Origin: Cranoglanis bouderius
Taxonomy: Eukaryota; Chordata; Actinopteri; Siluriformes; Cranoglanididae
DNA: 64,000 bases
Reading direction: 5' to 3'
Assembly (NCBI GenBank): GCA_023630585.1
Contig: CM042548.1
Location: 3,519,527-3,583,526 of the forward strand
The translations under genes were made by a program, and so were the position numbers. Of this stretch, positions 1-12,274 are shown piece by piece. Every line of letters starts with the position of its first letter. Position 1 is the stretch's first letter. Below the pieces are notes generated by a model. The model ran no database searches and was not told where the DNA came from. It was given only the letters and a program-made list of their open reading frames with translations.

Positions 1-404
1 AAAGTGCCTGGGCCTGTGAGGGGTGACAACAGCAATATGAGTGAAGCACATGACTAAACATAAAGCATAGTAGGGTTAATTTCCTAGGGGAAAGAGTCAG
101 TTTTCAAAGAACCAGTTATTCAAAGAGAGTTCTACAAACAAACCGCTACAGTCATCGCAGACCTTCAATATATATCACTTAGCCCTGCCCACAATTCACA
201 CTATACTGACACTATACTGATTAAACACTATAGACAAAGACTAGCCAATCAACTGTGCTAACTAGGCAATCAACTGTGCTAAACAACAACAATAACAGCA
301 ACAACAACAACAGCTATGACTCTAGATTCAGCTAGGGTTTAAGTTACAGTACACAAAATTACAATCCTACCTTACCAGAAGAGAAGAAATTCACGATGAG
401 ACTT
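1..404. other. Left flank of the repeat array, no gene seen
   Basis: No coding exon is recognised here. It contains a short direct repeat around 243-285 (two copies of an 'aatcaactgtgcta' motif) and a CAA-rich microsatellite at about 284-312. Sequence matching the tandem array begins at about 405, so this is the last stretch outside the array on this side. Confidence 0.5.
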
Positions 405-636
405 AAAGAACACAATCATATAAGAATAAAAATATAAAAAATTTCCCAGGATTCCTCTGGATGGAATAGTTTTCTTTTGTGCGAGTATCCAAGTACCATT
501 TCACCTTTTTGGATCATTTTTATAAGGTGTGTTCTTCCTGAAATGCAACATCAGCTGTGTTTTAACCAGAGTAACAGTTACTTTCACATTTGGCTTCATG
601 CATAAAATCTTAACTCTGTATTATTTACTTTCACAG

Positions 637-649
637 GAGGATCTGTCAG
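637..649 (+). CDS. Microexon A1 (13 nt)
   Basis: Insert GAGGATCTGTCAG between a tttactttcacag acceptor and a perfect gtgagt donor. In phase 0 it reads E-D-L-S plus one base. Joined to B1 it gives EDLSERMRM. It differs from A6 by one base and from A3 at 10 of 13 positions while the flanks are nearly identical. Confidence 0.6.
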
Positions 650-720
650 GTGAGTATAAAACACTTTTCTCTGATAGTGATGTCTTTATGCTGCATGAAT
701 AATATATTAATATAACATAT

Positions 721-721
<1 letters not shown>

Positions 722-776
<55 letters not shown>

Positions 777-825
777 TAGATAGATAGATAGATCGATCGA
801 TCGATCGATAGATAGATAGATAGAT

Positions 826-865
<40 letters not shown>
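722..865. repeat. Compound TA / GATA / GATC / GA microsatellite
   Basis: A TA run of about 50 bp is followed by GATA, GATC, GATA and GA runs, directly abutting a Tc1 terminal repeat. It lies in the intron after A1. Confidence 0.95.
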
Positions 866-866
<1 letters not shown>

Positions 867-960
867 AAAGTGTCATTTCTTCAGTATTGTCCCATGAAAA
901 GATATAATAAAATATTTACAAAAGTGTGAGGGGTGTACTCACTTTTGTGAGATACTGTAT
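866..960. mobile_element. Solo Tc1-like terminal repeat
   Basis: This matches the right end of the Tc1-like element at about 62,170-62,267 and the end of the deleted copy at 63,055-63,145, including the gtgaggggtgtactcac motif and the closing gagatactgta. No transposase sequence accompanies it, so it is an end-only remnant inside the A1-B1 intron. Confidence 0.85.
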
Positions 961-1933
961 AAATATATTGTGCAGATGAAATAGATTAGACTGTGCTGTG
1001 TGTTCAGAGTGCAATAGCACATAGATATATGAGCATCATGAGCATAGTGTAGTGAACACAACAGACTGTGATCGCTGGCAGAACATTCATCATGCTGTTG
1101 TCTAGTTTGTCATTAGTGTTATACAGACACAGAAATCTGACCTACACACTGATACTGAGAGCTAAAAAGCTCAACGTTTCTTTACTAATGACACACACAC
1201 TCATTAGTGAACAATCTGATCTAATGGAGCTAATAATCAGAGATTGGATCAATATCAGTTTAAACTGAACCAATCAGAGAGGAAATTAAATTACACACTA
1301 AATGTGGCCTTTAGATTGTTACAGTTACTGGATATCCAGTAGAACAGACTAGATCACTGCCAAATATAGCACTGAGAACCACAACAACACACAAAGCTAG
1401 CTAATATTGGGCAGCTAGTTTGTTCTGTAGACTGTGTGCTGTGTTTGAATGAGCGCAGTCAGAATGAGCACAGTTACACTGCGACATCGGAGATCAGACT
1501 GCTGCATAATCAGACAGAGCACAGTGTGAGCTAACCGGCTAACGCTAGGTAAAAGACTAGCTCTTGTTGAAAGTGAGAGACAGTAGAACTTGTCTTTATT
1601 TTTCCCGATACAGATAGAAATGGGATTAAAATATGGTGATGCTCAGCATTTTCACTTCATATGGAGTGTTTTATTCAGCAGTTGATCACAGATATGTGTT
1701 ACTGCACTGAGAAAAAACACTCCATGAAGTATTTCATTATTTAAATATAAACTATTTATAATGATTCACTATCTGTTGTTATATTTTATAAAAAATATTT
1801 AAAATTATAGCTGAACATCTTTGTACTGAAAGCACAGAGTGAAGATTGTTTAGCAGCTATTCTGACTGTAAATCATAAGTTTTTCTCACTGTATTTTATC
1901 TAACATTACATTTCTCTCTGTTGTTTTACACAG

Positions 1934-1947
1934 AACGTATGCGTATG
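1934..1947 (+). CDS. Microexon B1 (14 nt)
   Basis: Insert AACGTATGCGTATG between ttgttttacacag and gtaagt. It completes the split codon of A1 (GAA) and adds R-M-R-M. It is identical to B6 and differs from B2 at 10 of 14 positions although flanks of more than 100 bp show about one difference. Confidence 0.6.
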
Positions 1948-2404
1948 GTAAGTAAATAACTCGACTTCACACTAATAGTAAAGGCTGATATTTTATAAAC
2001 TTATCACATATATTACATTTTAATCCAGGGATCAAATAGAAAGATAAAAAGCATTTTCAGATCATGTTTACGTGAAGGACTCTGATCAGTAAGTGAGATT
2101 CCACTTCCATCAGTCAGCTTCTTTCCCACAATGCTCCTGTGCGTAACCCCACTGCATTGCAATAATGCATATGATATGATATTTCTGTTCCTTAAGGGTA
2201 ACTAGCGGTATATTAGCACAATGCTACATTATACAGATTTACTGTGTGTGATGACTGATTGTTGTCTAGTTTTCCTCTTTTTTATTAAGACACACATCAG
2301 CTGTGTTTTAACCAGAGTAACTGTTACTTTCACATTTTCACATGGAACAATTCACATTTGGCTTCATGCATAAAATCTTCACTCTGTATTATTTACTTTC
2401 ACAG

Positions 2405-2417
2405 GAGGCAGTAATAG
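2405..2417 (+). CDS. Microexon A2 (13 nt)
   Basis: Insert GAGGCAGTAATAG with the standard A acceptor and donor. Phase 0 reads E-A-V-I plus one base. The phase starting at its second base runs into TAA and TAG, so only phase 0 can be coding. With B2 it gives EAVIAASGR. Confidence 0.6.
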
Positions 2418-3324
2418 GTGAGTATAAACACTTTTCTCTGATAGTGATGTCTTGATGCTGCATGAATAATATATTTATTGTGCAGATGAAATAGACTAGA
2501 CTGTGCTGTGTGTTCAGAGTGCAATAGCACATAGATATATGAGCATCATGAGCATAGTGTAGTGAACACAACAGACTGTGATCGCTGGCAGAACATTCAT
2601 CATGCTGTTGTCTAGTTTGTCATTAGTGTTATACAGACACAGAAATCTGACCTACACACTGATACTGAGAGCTAAAAAGCTCAACGATTCGTTACCAATG
2701 ACACACACACACTCATTAGTGAACAATCTGATCTAATGGAGCTAATAATCAGAGATTGGCTCAATATCAGTTTAAACTGAAACAATCAGAGAGGAAATTA
2801 AATTACACACTAAATGTGGCCTTTAGATTGTTACAGTTACGGGATATCCAGTAGAACAGACTAGATCACTGCCAAATATAGCACTGAGAACCACAACAAC
2901 ACACAAAGCTAGCTAATATTGGGCACCTAGTTTGTTCTGTAGACTGTGTGCTGTGTTTGAATGAGCGCAGTCAGAATGAGCACAGTTACACTGCCACATC
3001 GGAGATCAGACTGCTGCAGAATCAGACAGAGCCACAGTGTGAGCTAACCGGCTAACACTAGGTAAAAGACTAGCTCTTGTTGAAAGTGAGAGACAGTAGA
3101 ACTTGTCTTTATTTTTCCCGATACAGATAGAAATGGGATTAAAATATGGTGATGCTCAGCATTTTCACTTCATATGGAGTATTTTATTATTTAAATTGTA
3201 GCTGAACATCTTTGTACTGAAAGCACAGAGTGAAGATTGTTTAGCAGCTATTCTGACTGTAAATCATAAGTTTTTCTCACTGTATTTTATCTAACATTAC
3301 ATTTCTCTCTGTTGTTTTACACAG

Positions 3325-3338
3325 CAGCTTCAGGACGG
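3325..3338 (+). CDS. Microexon B2 (14 nt)
   Basis: Insert CAGCTTCAGGACGG. The acceptor reads cagCAG, a NAGNAG pair, so the exon could be 14 or 11 nt with a one-residue difference and no frame change. It is identical to B7. Confidence 0.6.
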
Positions 3339-3769
3339 GTAAGTAAATAACTCGACTTCACACTAATGGTAAAGGCTGATATTTTATAAACTTATCACAT
3401 ATATTACATTTTAATCCAGGGATCAAATAGAAAGATAAAAAGCATTTTCAGATCATGTTTACGTGAAGGACTCTGATCAGTAAGTGAGATTCCACTTCCA
3501 TCAGTCAGCTTCTTTACCACAATGCTCCTGTGCGTAACCCCACTGCACTGCAATAATGTAGGCAGAGACGTTTACCATGTCGAGTAAAAGACACAACAAA
3601 CATGCAACATATAACACACACCACTGCCAGACTCCATCAGAATCTTCTACACAATCATATAAGAATAAAAAGATCAAATATCCCAGGATTCCTCTGGATG
3701 GAATAGTTCTCTTTAGTGTGAGTATCCAAGTACCATTTCACCTTTTTTGGATTATTGTCATAAGGTGTG

Positions 3770-4430
3770 ATAATTGTGTTCTTCCTGAAATGAACAGTAA
3801 CATAACATTTCCTGACACTTCACAATAAACATAAATCATAGCTTTAACAGTTTTCAGTGCTTGTAGACAGAATAATTGCCATCAGTTGCTCTGCATAACA
3901 ATCACAGCATATTTTGAAAAAGCATTGAAGAGTTGACTCGGCCTAGCATTGAGTCTCTTTAAGCTAACAGTAGTAAACCATGTTAATGCACACAGCATAA
4001 AGACATCCTGACTGAACTGAGAACAGAAGTCCTTACCTTCATTTATAAAACTTCCATAATAGGAGAGAGGGATTTGGGAGTGAAAGAGAGAAAAACATAA
4101 GGAGATCACGCATCTTCCCAAGTCTACTGCGACATATCATATGCTGTCGTAACCGATATATAGACGAGGCAGTAGCAAAGCACATCATTCTGTTATCTGT
4201 TCAGTTTTTTACATTGATAAATGTCTGTGTTTTTAATTAAAGGAAGTGGGAATCTGATATTCTGTATATTCCTTTATGTACTACAATAGCACATAGATAT
4301 ATTACAGAATATTGAAGTATAGATTTAAAATACACAGGGGGAAATGCACATATACTGACATACTGTATATTGGTAAATACATGCATATATCAGAAAATAG
4401 TATTTTCCAATAAATCACAAGATATTTCTG
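3770..4430. repeat. Segment shared with 16,120-16,770
   Basis: An almost identical stretch occurs after B6. A shorter piece of it (starting cttcctgaaatgaacagtaac) also appears at about 27,850-27,910 outside the array, so the segment is partly a dispersed repeat. Small open frames on the minus strand are kept in both array copies because the duplication is recent; I see no splice or family evidence for a gene. Confidence 0.7.
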
Positions 4431-4647
4431 TTCCTTAAGGGTAACTAGCGGTATATTAGCACAATGCTACATTATACAGATTTACTGTGTGTGATGACTG
4501 ATTGTTGTCTAGTTTTCCTCTTTTTTATTAATACACACATCAGCTGTGTTTTAACCAGAGTAACTGTTACTTTCACATTTTCACATGGAACAATTCACAT
4601 TTGGCTTCATGCAAAAAATCTTCACTCTGTATTATTTACTTTCACAG

Positions 4648-4660
4648 AGGGCAGCTGAGG
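4648..4660 (+). CDS. Microexon A3 (13 nt)
   Basis: Insert AGGGCAGCTGAGG with the standard A splice signals. Phase 0 with B3 reads RAAEVTSPG. The other two phases of the A3-B3 join hit TGA or TAA, so this pair strongly fixes the reading phase. Confidence 0.6.
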
Positions 4661-5685
4661 GTGAGTATAAACACTTTTCTCTGATAGTGATGTCTTGATG
4701 CTGCATGAATAATATATTTATTGTGCAGATGAAATAGATTAGACTGTGCTGTGTGTTCAGAGTGCAATAGCACATAGATATATGAGCATCATGAGTATAG
4801 TGTAGTGAACACAACAGACTGTGATCGCTGGCAGAACATTCATCATGCTGTTGTCTAGTTTGTCATTAGTGTTATACAGACACAGAAATCTGACCTACAC
4901 ACTGATACTGAGAGCTAAAAAGCTCAACGTTTCTTTACAAATGACACACACACTCATTAGTGAACAATCTGATCTAATGGAGCTAATAATCAGAGATTGG
5001 ATCAATATCAGTTTAAACTGAACCAATCAGAGGGGAAATTAAATTACACACTAAATGTGGCCTTTAGATTGTTACAGTTACTGGATATCCAGTAGAACAG
5101 ACTAGATCACTGCCAAATATAGCACTGAGAACCACAACAACACACAAAGCTAGCTAATATTGGGCACCTAGTTTGTTCTGTAGACTGTGTGCTGTGTTTG
5201 AATGAGCGCAGTCAGAATGAGCACAGTTACACTGCCACATCGGAGATCAGACTGCTGCATATCAGACAGAGCCACATTGTGAGCTAACCGGCTAATGCTA
5301 GGTAAAAGACTAGCTCTTGTTGAAAGTGAGAGACAGTAGAACTTGTCTTTATTTTTCCCGATACAGATAGAAATGGGATTAAAATATGGTGATGCTCAGC
5401 ATTTTCACTTCATATGGAGTGTTTTATTCAACAGTTGATCACAGATATGTGTTACTGCACTGAGAAAAAACACTCCATGAAGTATTTAATTATTTAAATA
5501 TAAACTATTTATAATGATTCACTATCTGTTGTTATATTTTATAAAAATAGTTAAAATTGTAGCTGAACATCTTTGTACTGAAAGCACAGAGTGAAGATTG
5601 TTTAGCAGCTATTCTGACTGTAAATCATAAGTTTTTCTCACTGTATTTTATCTAACATTACATTTCTCTCTGTTGTTTTACACAG

Positions 5686-5699
5686 TAACTTCACCAGGG
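5686..5699 (+). CDS. Microexon B3 (14 nt)
   Basis: Insert TAACTTCACCAGGG with standard B splice signals. The leading TAA is harmless in phase 0 because the preceding G of A3 makes it GTA. The sequence is unique among the B exons here. Confidence 0.6.
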
Positions 5700-6401
5700 G
5701 TAAGTAAATAACTCGACTTCACACTAATGGTAAAGGCTGATATTTTATAAACTTATCACATATATTACATTTTAATCCAGGGATCAAATAGAAAGATAAA
5801 AAGCATTTTCAGATCATGTTTACGTGAAGGACTCTGATCAGTAAGTGAGATTCCACTTCCATCAGTCAGCTTCTTTCCCACAATGCACCTGTGCGTAACC
5901 CCACTGCACTGCAATAATGTAGGCAGAGACGTTTACCATGTCGAGTAAAAGACACAACAAACATGTAACATATAACACACACCACTGCCAGACTCCATCA
6001 GAATCTTCTACAGAGTCATATAAGAATAAAAATATCAAATATCCCAGGATTCCTCTGGATGGAATAGTTCTCTTTAGTGCAAATATTCAAGTACCATTTC
6101 ACCTTTTATTTGGATTACTTTCATAAGGTGTGACTCATAATTTATAGAAAATAGTATTTTCCAATAAATCACAAGATATTTCTGTTCCTTAAGGGTAACT
6201 AGCGGTATATTAGCACAATGCTACATTATACAGATTTACTGTGTGTGATGACTGATTGTTGTCTAGTTTTCCTCTTTTTTATTAAGACACACATCAGTTG
6301 TGTTCTAACTAGAGTAACAGTTACTTTCACATTTTCACATGGAACAATTCACATTTGGCTTCATGCATAAAATCTTCACTCTGTATTATTTACTTTCACA
6401 G

Positions 6402-6414
6402 GACGACCTGTTTG
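6402..6414 (+). CDS. Microexon A4 (13 nt)
   Basis: Insert GACGACCTGTTTG with standard A splice signals. It reads D-D-L-F plus one base and is identical to A5, since units 4 and 5 are a recent duplication. Confidence 0.55.
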
Positions 6415-6540
6415 GTGAGTATAAACACTTTTCTCTGATAGTGATGTCTTGATGCTGCATGAATAATATATTTATTGTACAAATGAAATAGATTAGACTG
6501 TGCTGTGTGTTCAGAGTGCAGTAGCACATAGATATATGAG

Positions 6541-7773
6541 TAGTTTTGGGTCCGAGTCAAGACCAAGTCCTTAACAAATCGAGTCCAAGTTCGAGTCCAA
6601 AAGGGGCCGAGTTGGACGCAAGTCTGAGTCCTCAATGGCCAAGTCCAAGTTGAGTCCGGCTGAGTCCAGAAAGTAATTAAACTGAAAAAAATTTGAAATT
6701 GCAATTGTAAACTCAACACTAGAGTTGGTGTACTCAATCCCAGACCCGGACTCGAGTCCAATTATGAACGAAGTCGGACTTGTCACGCACTCGGGTGAAT
6801 TTGTACTCGAACTTGACACAGACTCGGAAATTTTGGACCCGGAAATTTTCCCGAGTACAGTCAAGTCCGCGTCATGTGCAGGGGTGTAACCTGGCCTGAG
6901 CATGAGAGGCTGTAGCCCCAAAGATTTTTTCTTTAGCCCCGAATAATTCTCCACTTGGAGCGGTTTGTCACTACGTAACTGAATGTCAGTAAAAGAAGAA
7001 GTCTGTAATCTTGTATCTTCAGTGAACGGAGGCGAGACCAATCAGATAGAGTTTACATATGGGATTAGATTTGTGCCAAAAGTATTGAACGTAACTTTTC
7101 AAGAAAAAAACAAAAATACACAATGAGAAAGAAAAAAAACACACTCTGAAACTGAAAACAGTGAACTCAGTGGCAAAGATGGAACATTGTCTTCAAATAA
7201 ATATCATTCTTTGTTAACAGGTTTCTAAGCTTCCTTTTCGCTAATCACGGTTTATGAATGCGCTGCCAGAGTTTTCGTTTATGCTTTCAAACTTTTAATT
7301 TATGCTCCGCAAGTTTACATTTGCCATTCTGGCACAAACCTCATGTGTGGGCGGGGCTTAACAGCGCTTTACTCTCATTGGCTAGTGAGATTTGGCTCGA
7401 CAGCTCAAGTGTCCAGCTGAGGAGGAGGAGGATGATATTGATGATGATGACAACGACGCCTCTCCGTGCCACTCCTGAGAGCTCATCTCGAAAAAATAAT
7501 AGTCGTATGAGAATGCTCTCCAAAATTCACACCACTGAAGTCTCTACTTCCTGGTCAAGGAGCTGTCGAGCCAAATCTCACTAGCCACACTGGTTTGTGA
7601 AGGTTAAAATATTAATTTAACAGCTCAGTGCTGATCTTACAATTGCAACTTCAAATCTTTTTTCAATTTAATTACTTTCTGAACTCGGCCAGACTCGACC
7701 ATTAAGACTCGAATGGCTAAGGACTGGGTCTCGACTCGAACTCGACAAAGGTGGACTCGGACCCAACACTACT
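6541..7773. mobile_element. Non-autonomous DNA transposon, copy 1 (about 1.23 kb)
   Basis: It is bounded by imperfect inverted ends: tag(t/g)ttgggtccgagtc at the left, and its reverse complement gactcggacccaacacta at the right. It replaces about 700 bp of the usual A-B intron, so insertion was accompanied by a deletion. The ends resemble the cagtgttggg ends of fish hAT-type elements. No transposase is recognised; internal open frames look accidental. Confidence 0.7.
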
Positions 7774-7883
7774 CAACAAAATATAAAGTATTAATAATGA
7801 TTTACTATCTGTTGTTATAGTTTATAAAAAACTTTATAAAATTTTTTATCTAACATTACATTTCTCTCTGTTGTTTTACACGG

Positions 7884-7897
7884 CAGCTTCAGCATTG
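7884..7897 (+). CDS. Microexon B4 with altered acceptor (14 or 11 nt)
   Basis: The usual acacag is acacgg here, so the normal acceptor AG is lost. The next AG is inside the exon (cggCAG). Use of it leaves CTTCAGCATTG (11 nt) and an octapeptide DDLFASAL with frame kept. Using the old boundary would give DDLFAASAL. Confidence 0.45.
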
Positions 7898-7960
7898 GTA
7901 AGTAAATAACTCGACTTCACACTAATGGTAAAGGCTGATATTTTATAAACTTATCACATA

Positions 7961-8509
7961 CACAGTGGGTATAGAAAAGAATCACCGCCCTTTAAAATAA
8001 TCACATTTCAATGACCCAAAGCACACAGCAAAACTGACCACACAGTGGTTGAAGGAGAAAAAGATGAATGTCCTTGCATGGCCTAGTCAGAGCCCAGACT
8101 TAAACCCCTTTGAAAATCTGTGGAATGACTTGAAGACTGCAGTCCACAAACAGTCACCATCAAATTTAACTGAACTTGAGCAGTTCTGCAAAGAAGAGTG
8201 GGCAAATATTGCAAAGTCTAGATGTGCAAAGTTAGTAGAGACATATCCCAACAGACCAAAGGCTGTAATTAAAAATTAAGGCAAATTAAAGCAAGGGGGT
8301 GATCCTTTTTCCAACTCAGTGATTCTGTTTTTTAATGTTTTGATTTTTTTCGGACATGTTGGTGTTATATCTTTCACTTGGATGTTATAAGTTGCACTGA
8401 GTAAATACAGCTGGATAAAACAAAAACTGTGTCTGTCTTCATTTCAGGCTGGAAAGTAACAAAATGTGATTATTTTAAAGGGGGGGTGATTTTTTTTCTA
8501 TACCCATTG
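7961..8509 (+). mobile_element. Deleted Tc1-like element, copy 1
   Basis: The ends are inverted repeats (cagtgggtatag... and ...ctatacccattg) flanked by TA. The interior keeps only the C-terminal end of a Tc1 transposase at 8049-8279, with the catalytic-glutamate block (SPDLNPFENLW). The N-terminal DNA-binding and first catalytic regions are absent, so it is non-autonomous. Confidence 0.85.
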
Positions 8510-9012
8510 TACAGTACATTACATTTTAATCCAGGGATCAAATAGAAAGATAAAAAGCATTTTCAGATCATGTTTACGTGAAGGACTCTGATCAGTAAGT
8601 GAGATTCCACTTCCATTACTCTGCTTCTTTCCCACAATGCACCTGTGCTTTGCCCCACTGCACTGCAATAATGTAGGCAGAGATGTTTACCATGTCGAGT
8701 AAAAGACACAACAAACATGCAACATATAACACACACCACTGCCAGACTCTATCAGAATCTTATATACAATCATATAAGAATAAAAATATAAAAAATTTCC
8801 CAGGATTCCGCTGGATGGAATAGTTTTCTTTTGTGCGAGTATCCAAGTACCATTTCACCTTTTTGGATCATTTTTATAAGGTGTGTTCTTCCTGAAATGC
8901 AACATCAGTTGTGTTTTGACCAGAGTAACAGTTACTTTCACATTTTCACATGGAACAATTCACATTTGGCTTCATGCATAAAATCTTCACTCTGTATTAT
9001 TTACTTTCACAG

Positions 9013-9025
9013 GACGACCTGTTTG
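9013..9025 (+). CDS. Microexon A5 (13 nt)
   Basis: Insert GACGACCTGTTTG, identical to A4 with identical flanks. It belongs to the duplicated copy of unit 4. Confidence 0.55.
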
Positions 9026-9151
9026 GTGAGTATAAACACTTTTCTCTGATAGTGATGTCTTGATGCTGCATGAATAATATATTTATTGTACAAATGAAAT
9101 AGATTAGACTGTGCTGTGTGTTCAGAGTGCAGTAGCACATAGATATATGAG

Positions 9152-10378
9152 TAGTTTTGGGTCCGAGTCAAGACCAAGTCCTTAACAAATCGAGTCCAAG
9201 TTCGAGTCCAAAAGGGGCCGAGTTGGACGCAAGTCTGAGTCCTCAATGGCCAAGTCCAAGTTGAGTCCGGCTGAGTCCAGAAAGTAATTAAACTGAAAAA
9301 AATTTGAAATTGCAATTGTAAACTCAACACTAGAGTTGGTGTACTCGATCCCAGACCCGTACTCGAGTCCAATTATGAACGAAGTCGGACTTGTCACGCA
9401 CTCGGGTGAATTTGTACTCGAACTTGACACAGACTCGGAAATTTTGGACCCGGAAATTTTCCCGAGTACAGTCGAGTCCGCGTCATGTGCAGGGGTGTAA
9501 CCTGGCCTGAGCATGAGAGGCTGTAGCCCCGAAGATTTTTTCTTTAGCCCCGAATAATTCTCCACTTGGAGCGGTTTGTCACTACGTAACTGAATGTCAG
9601 TAAAAGAAGACGTCTGTAGTCTTGTATCTTCAGTGAACGGAGGCGAGACCAATCAGATAGAGTTTACATATGGGATTAGATTTGTGCCAAAAGTATTGAA
9701 CGTAACTTTTCAAGAAAAAAACAAAAATACACAATGAGAAAGAAAAAAAACACACTCTGAAACTGAAAACAGTGAACTCAGTGGCAAAGATGGAACATTG
9801 TCTTCAAATAAATATCATTCTTTGTTAACAGGTTTCTAAGCTTCCTTTTCGCTAATCACGGTTTATGAATGCGCTGCCAGAGTTTTCGTTTACGCTTTCA
9901 AACTTTTAATTTATGCTCTGCAAGTTTACATTTGCCATTCTGGCACAAACCTCACGTGTGGGCGGGGCTTAACAGCGCTTTACTCTCATTGGCTAGTGAG
10001 ATTTGGCTCGACAGCTCGAGTGTCCAGCTGAGGAGGAGGAGGATGATATTGATGATGATGACAACGACGCCTCTCCGTGCCGCTCCTGAGAGCTCATCTC
10101 GAAAAAATAATAGTCGTATGAGAATGCTCTCCAAAATTCACACCACTGAAGTCTCTACTTCCTGGTCAAGGAGCTGTCGAGCCAAATCTCACTAGCCACA
10201 CTGGTTTGTGAAGGTTAAAATATTAATTTAACAGCTCAGTGCTGAGCTTACAATTGCAACTTCAAATCTTTTTTCAATTTAATTACTTTCTGAACTCGGC
10301 CAGACTCGACCATTAAGACTCGAATGGCTAAGGACTGGGTCTCGACTCGACAAAGGTGGACTCGGACCCAACACTACT
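9152..10378. mobile_element. Non-autonomous DNA transposon, copy 2
   Basis: A near-identical copy of the element at 6541-7773 at the same position within its unit. It was duplicated together with the unit rather than inserted independently. Confidence 0.7.
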
Positions 10379-10488
10379 CAACAAAATATAAAGTATTAAT
10401 AATGATTTACTATCTGTTGTTATAGTTTATAAAAAACTTTATAAAATTTTTTATCTAACATTACATTTCTCTCTGTTTTTTTACACGG

Positions 10489-10502
10489 CAGCTTCAGCAT
10501 TG
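10489..10502 (+). CDS. Microexon B5 with altered acceptor (14 or 11 nt)
   Basis: Same exon as B4, including the acacgg change, so only the internal CAG remains as an AG acceptor. Frame is kept either way. Confidence 0.45.
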
Positions 10503-10565
10503 GTAAGTAAATAACTCGACTTCACACTAATGGTAAAGGCTGATATTTTATAAACTTATCACATA

Positions 10566-11112
10566 CACAGTGGGTATAGAAAAGAATCACCCCCTTTAAA
10601 ATAATCACATTTCAATGACCCAAAGCACACAGCAAAACTGACCACACAGTGGTTGAAGGAGAAAAAGGTGAATGTCCTTGCATGGCCTAGTCAGAGCCCA
10701 GACTTAAACCCCTTTGAAAATCTGTGGAATGACTTGAAGACTGCAGTCCACAAACAGTCACGATCAAATTTAACTGAACTTGAGCAGTTCTGCAAAGAAG
10801 AGTGGGCAAATATTGCAAAGTCTAGATGTGCAAAGTTAGTAGAGACATATCCCAACAGACCAAAGGCTGTAATTAAAAATTAAGGCAAATTAAAGCAAGG
10901 GGGTGATCCTTTTTCCAACTCAGTGATTCTGTTTTTTAATGTTTTGATTTTTTTCGGACATGTTGGTGTTATATCTTTCACTTGGATGTTATAAGTTGCA
11001 CTGAGTAAATACAGCTGGATAAAACAAAAACTGTGTCTGTCTTCATTTCAGGCTGGAAAGTAACAAAATGTGATTATTTTAAAGGGGGGTGATTTTTTTT
11101 CTATACCCATTG
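10566..11112 (+). mobile_element. Deleted Tc1-like element, copy 2
   Basis: A near-identical copy of 7961-8509 with the same ends and the same C-terminal transposase remnant. It was carried by the unit duplication. Confidence 0.85.
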
Positions 11113-11595
11113 TACATTACATTTTAATCCAGGGATCAAATAGAAAGATAAAAAGCATTTTCAGATCATGTTTACGTGAAGGACTCTGATCAGTAAGCGA
11201 GATTCCACTTCTTTCCCACAATGCACCTGTGCGTAGCCCCACTGCACTGCAATAATGTAGGCAGAGACGTTTACCATGTCGAGAAAAAGACACAATAAAC
11301 ATGCAACATATAACACACACCACTGCCAGACTCCATCAGAATCTTATACACAATCATATAAGAATAAAAATATAAAACTTTCCCAGGATTCCTCTGGATG
11401 GAATAGTTTTCTTTTGTGTGAGTATCCAAGTACCATTTCACCTTTTTGGATAATTTTTGTAAGGTGTGTTCTTCCTGAAATGCAACATCAGCTGTGTTTT
11501 GACCAGAGTAACAGTTACTTTCACATTTTCACATGGAACAATTCACATTTGGCTTCATGCATAAAATCTTCACTCTGTATTATTTACTTTCACAG

Positions 11596-11608
11596 GTGGA
11601 TCTGTCAG
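11596..11608 (+). CDS. Microexon A6 (13 nt)
   Basis: Insert GTGGATCTGTCAG, one base different from A1 (E to V). With B6 it reads VDLSERMRM. Confidence 0.6.
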
Positions 11609-12274
11609 GTGAGTATAAACACTTTTCTCTGATAGTGATGTCTTGATGCTGTATGAATAATATATTTATTGTGCAGATGAAATAGACTAGACTGTGCTGT
11701 GTGTTCAGAGTGCAGTAGCACATAGATATATGAGCATCATGAGCATAGTGTAGTGAACACAACAGACTGTGATCGCTGGCAGAACATTCATCATGCTGTT
11801 GTCTAGTTTGTCATTAGTGTTATACAGACACAGAAATCTGACCTACACACTGATACTGAGAGCTAAAAAGCTGAATGTTTCTTTACTAATGACACACACA
11901 CACTCATTAGTGAACAATCTGATCTAATGGCGCTAATAATCAGAGATTGGCTCAATATCAGTTTAAACTGAACCAATCAGAGACATTTTTCCATCAGAGA
12001 GGAAATTAAATTACACACTAAATGTGGCCTTTAGATTGTTACAGTTACTGGATATCCAGTAGAATAGACTAGATCACTGCCAAATATAGCACTGAGAACC
12101 ACAACACCACACAAAGCTAGCTAATATTGAACTTGAACTTGAACTTGTAGAACTTGTCTTTATTTTTCCCCAATACAGACAGAAATGGGATTAAAATATG
12201 GTGATTTTCAGCATTTTCACTTCATATGGAGTGTTTTATTCAACAGTTGATCACAGATATGTGTTACTGCACTG

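Noticed and set aside
1068..1268. A 66-codon plus-strand frame that recurs at 4821 and 17165 in array units 3 and 7
   Set aside because: It lies in the A-B intron, is disrupted in unit 2, lacks splice sites that would join it to the microexons in phase, and is conserved only because the whole intron is duplicated.
3882..4121. Minus-strand 79-codon frame, also at 16226-16465, with a gtaagg after FINEG that could be a donor
   Set aside because: Both copies belong to one recently duplicated segment; no partner exon or family was found on that strand.
3577..6126. Repeated frame starting MSSKRHNKH in several units (3577, 5938, 11276)
   Set aside because: Its length and end differ in every copy, there is no splice support, and pieces of the same DNA occur outside the array, so it is repeat sequence.
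6571..7041. 156-codon minus-strand frame in the transposon, duplicated at 9182-9652
   Set aside because: It overlaps a second long frame, has repeat-driven composition (gagtcc-rich) and lies in a non-autonomous element; conservation reflects the recent duplication.
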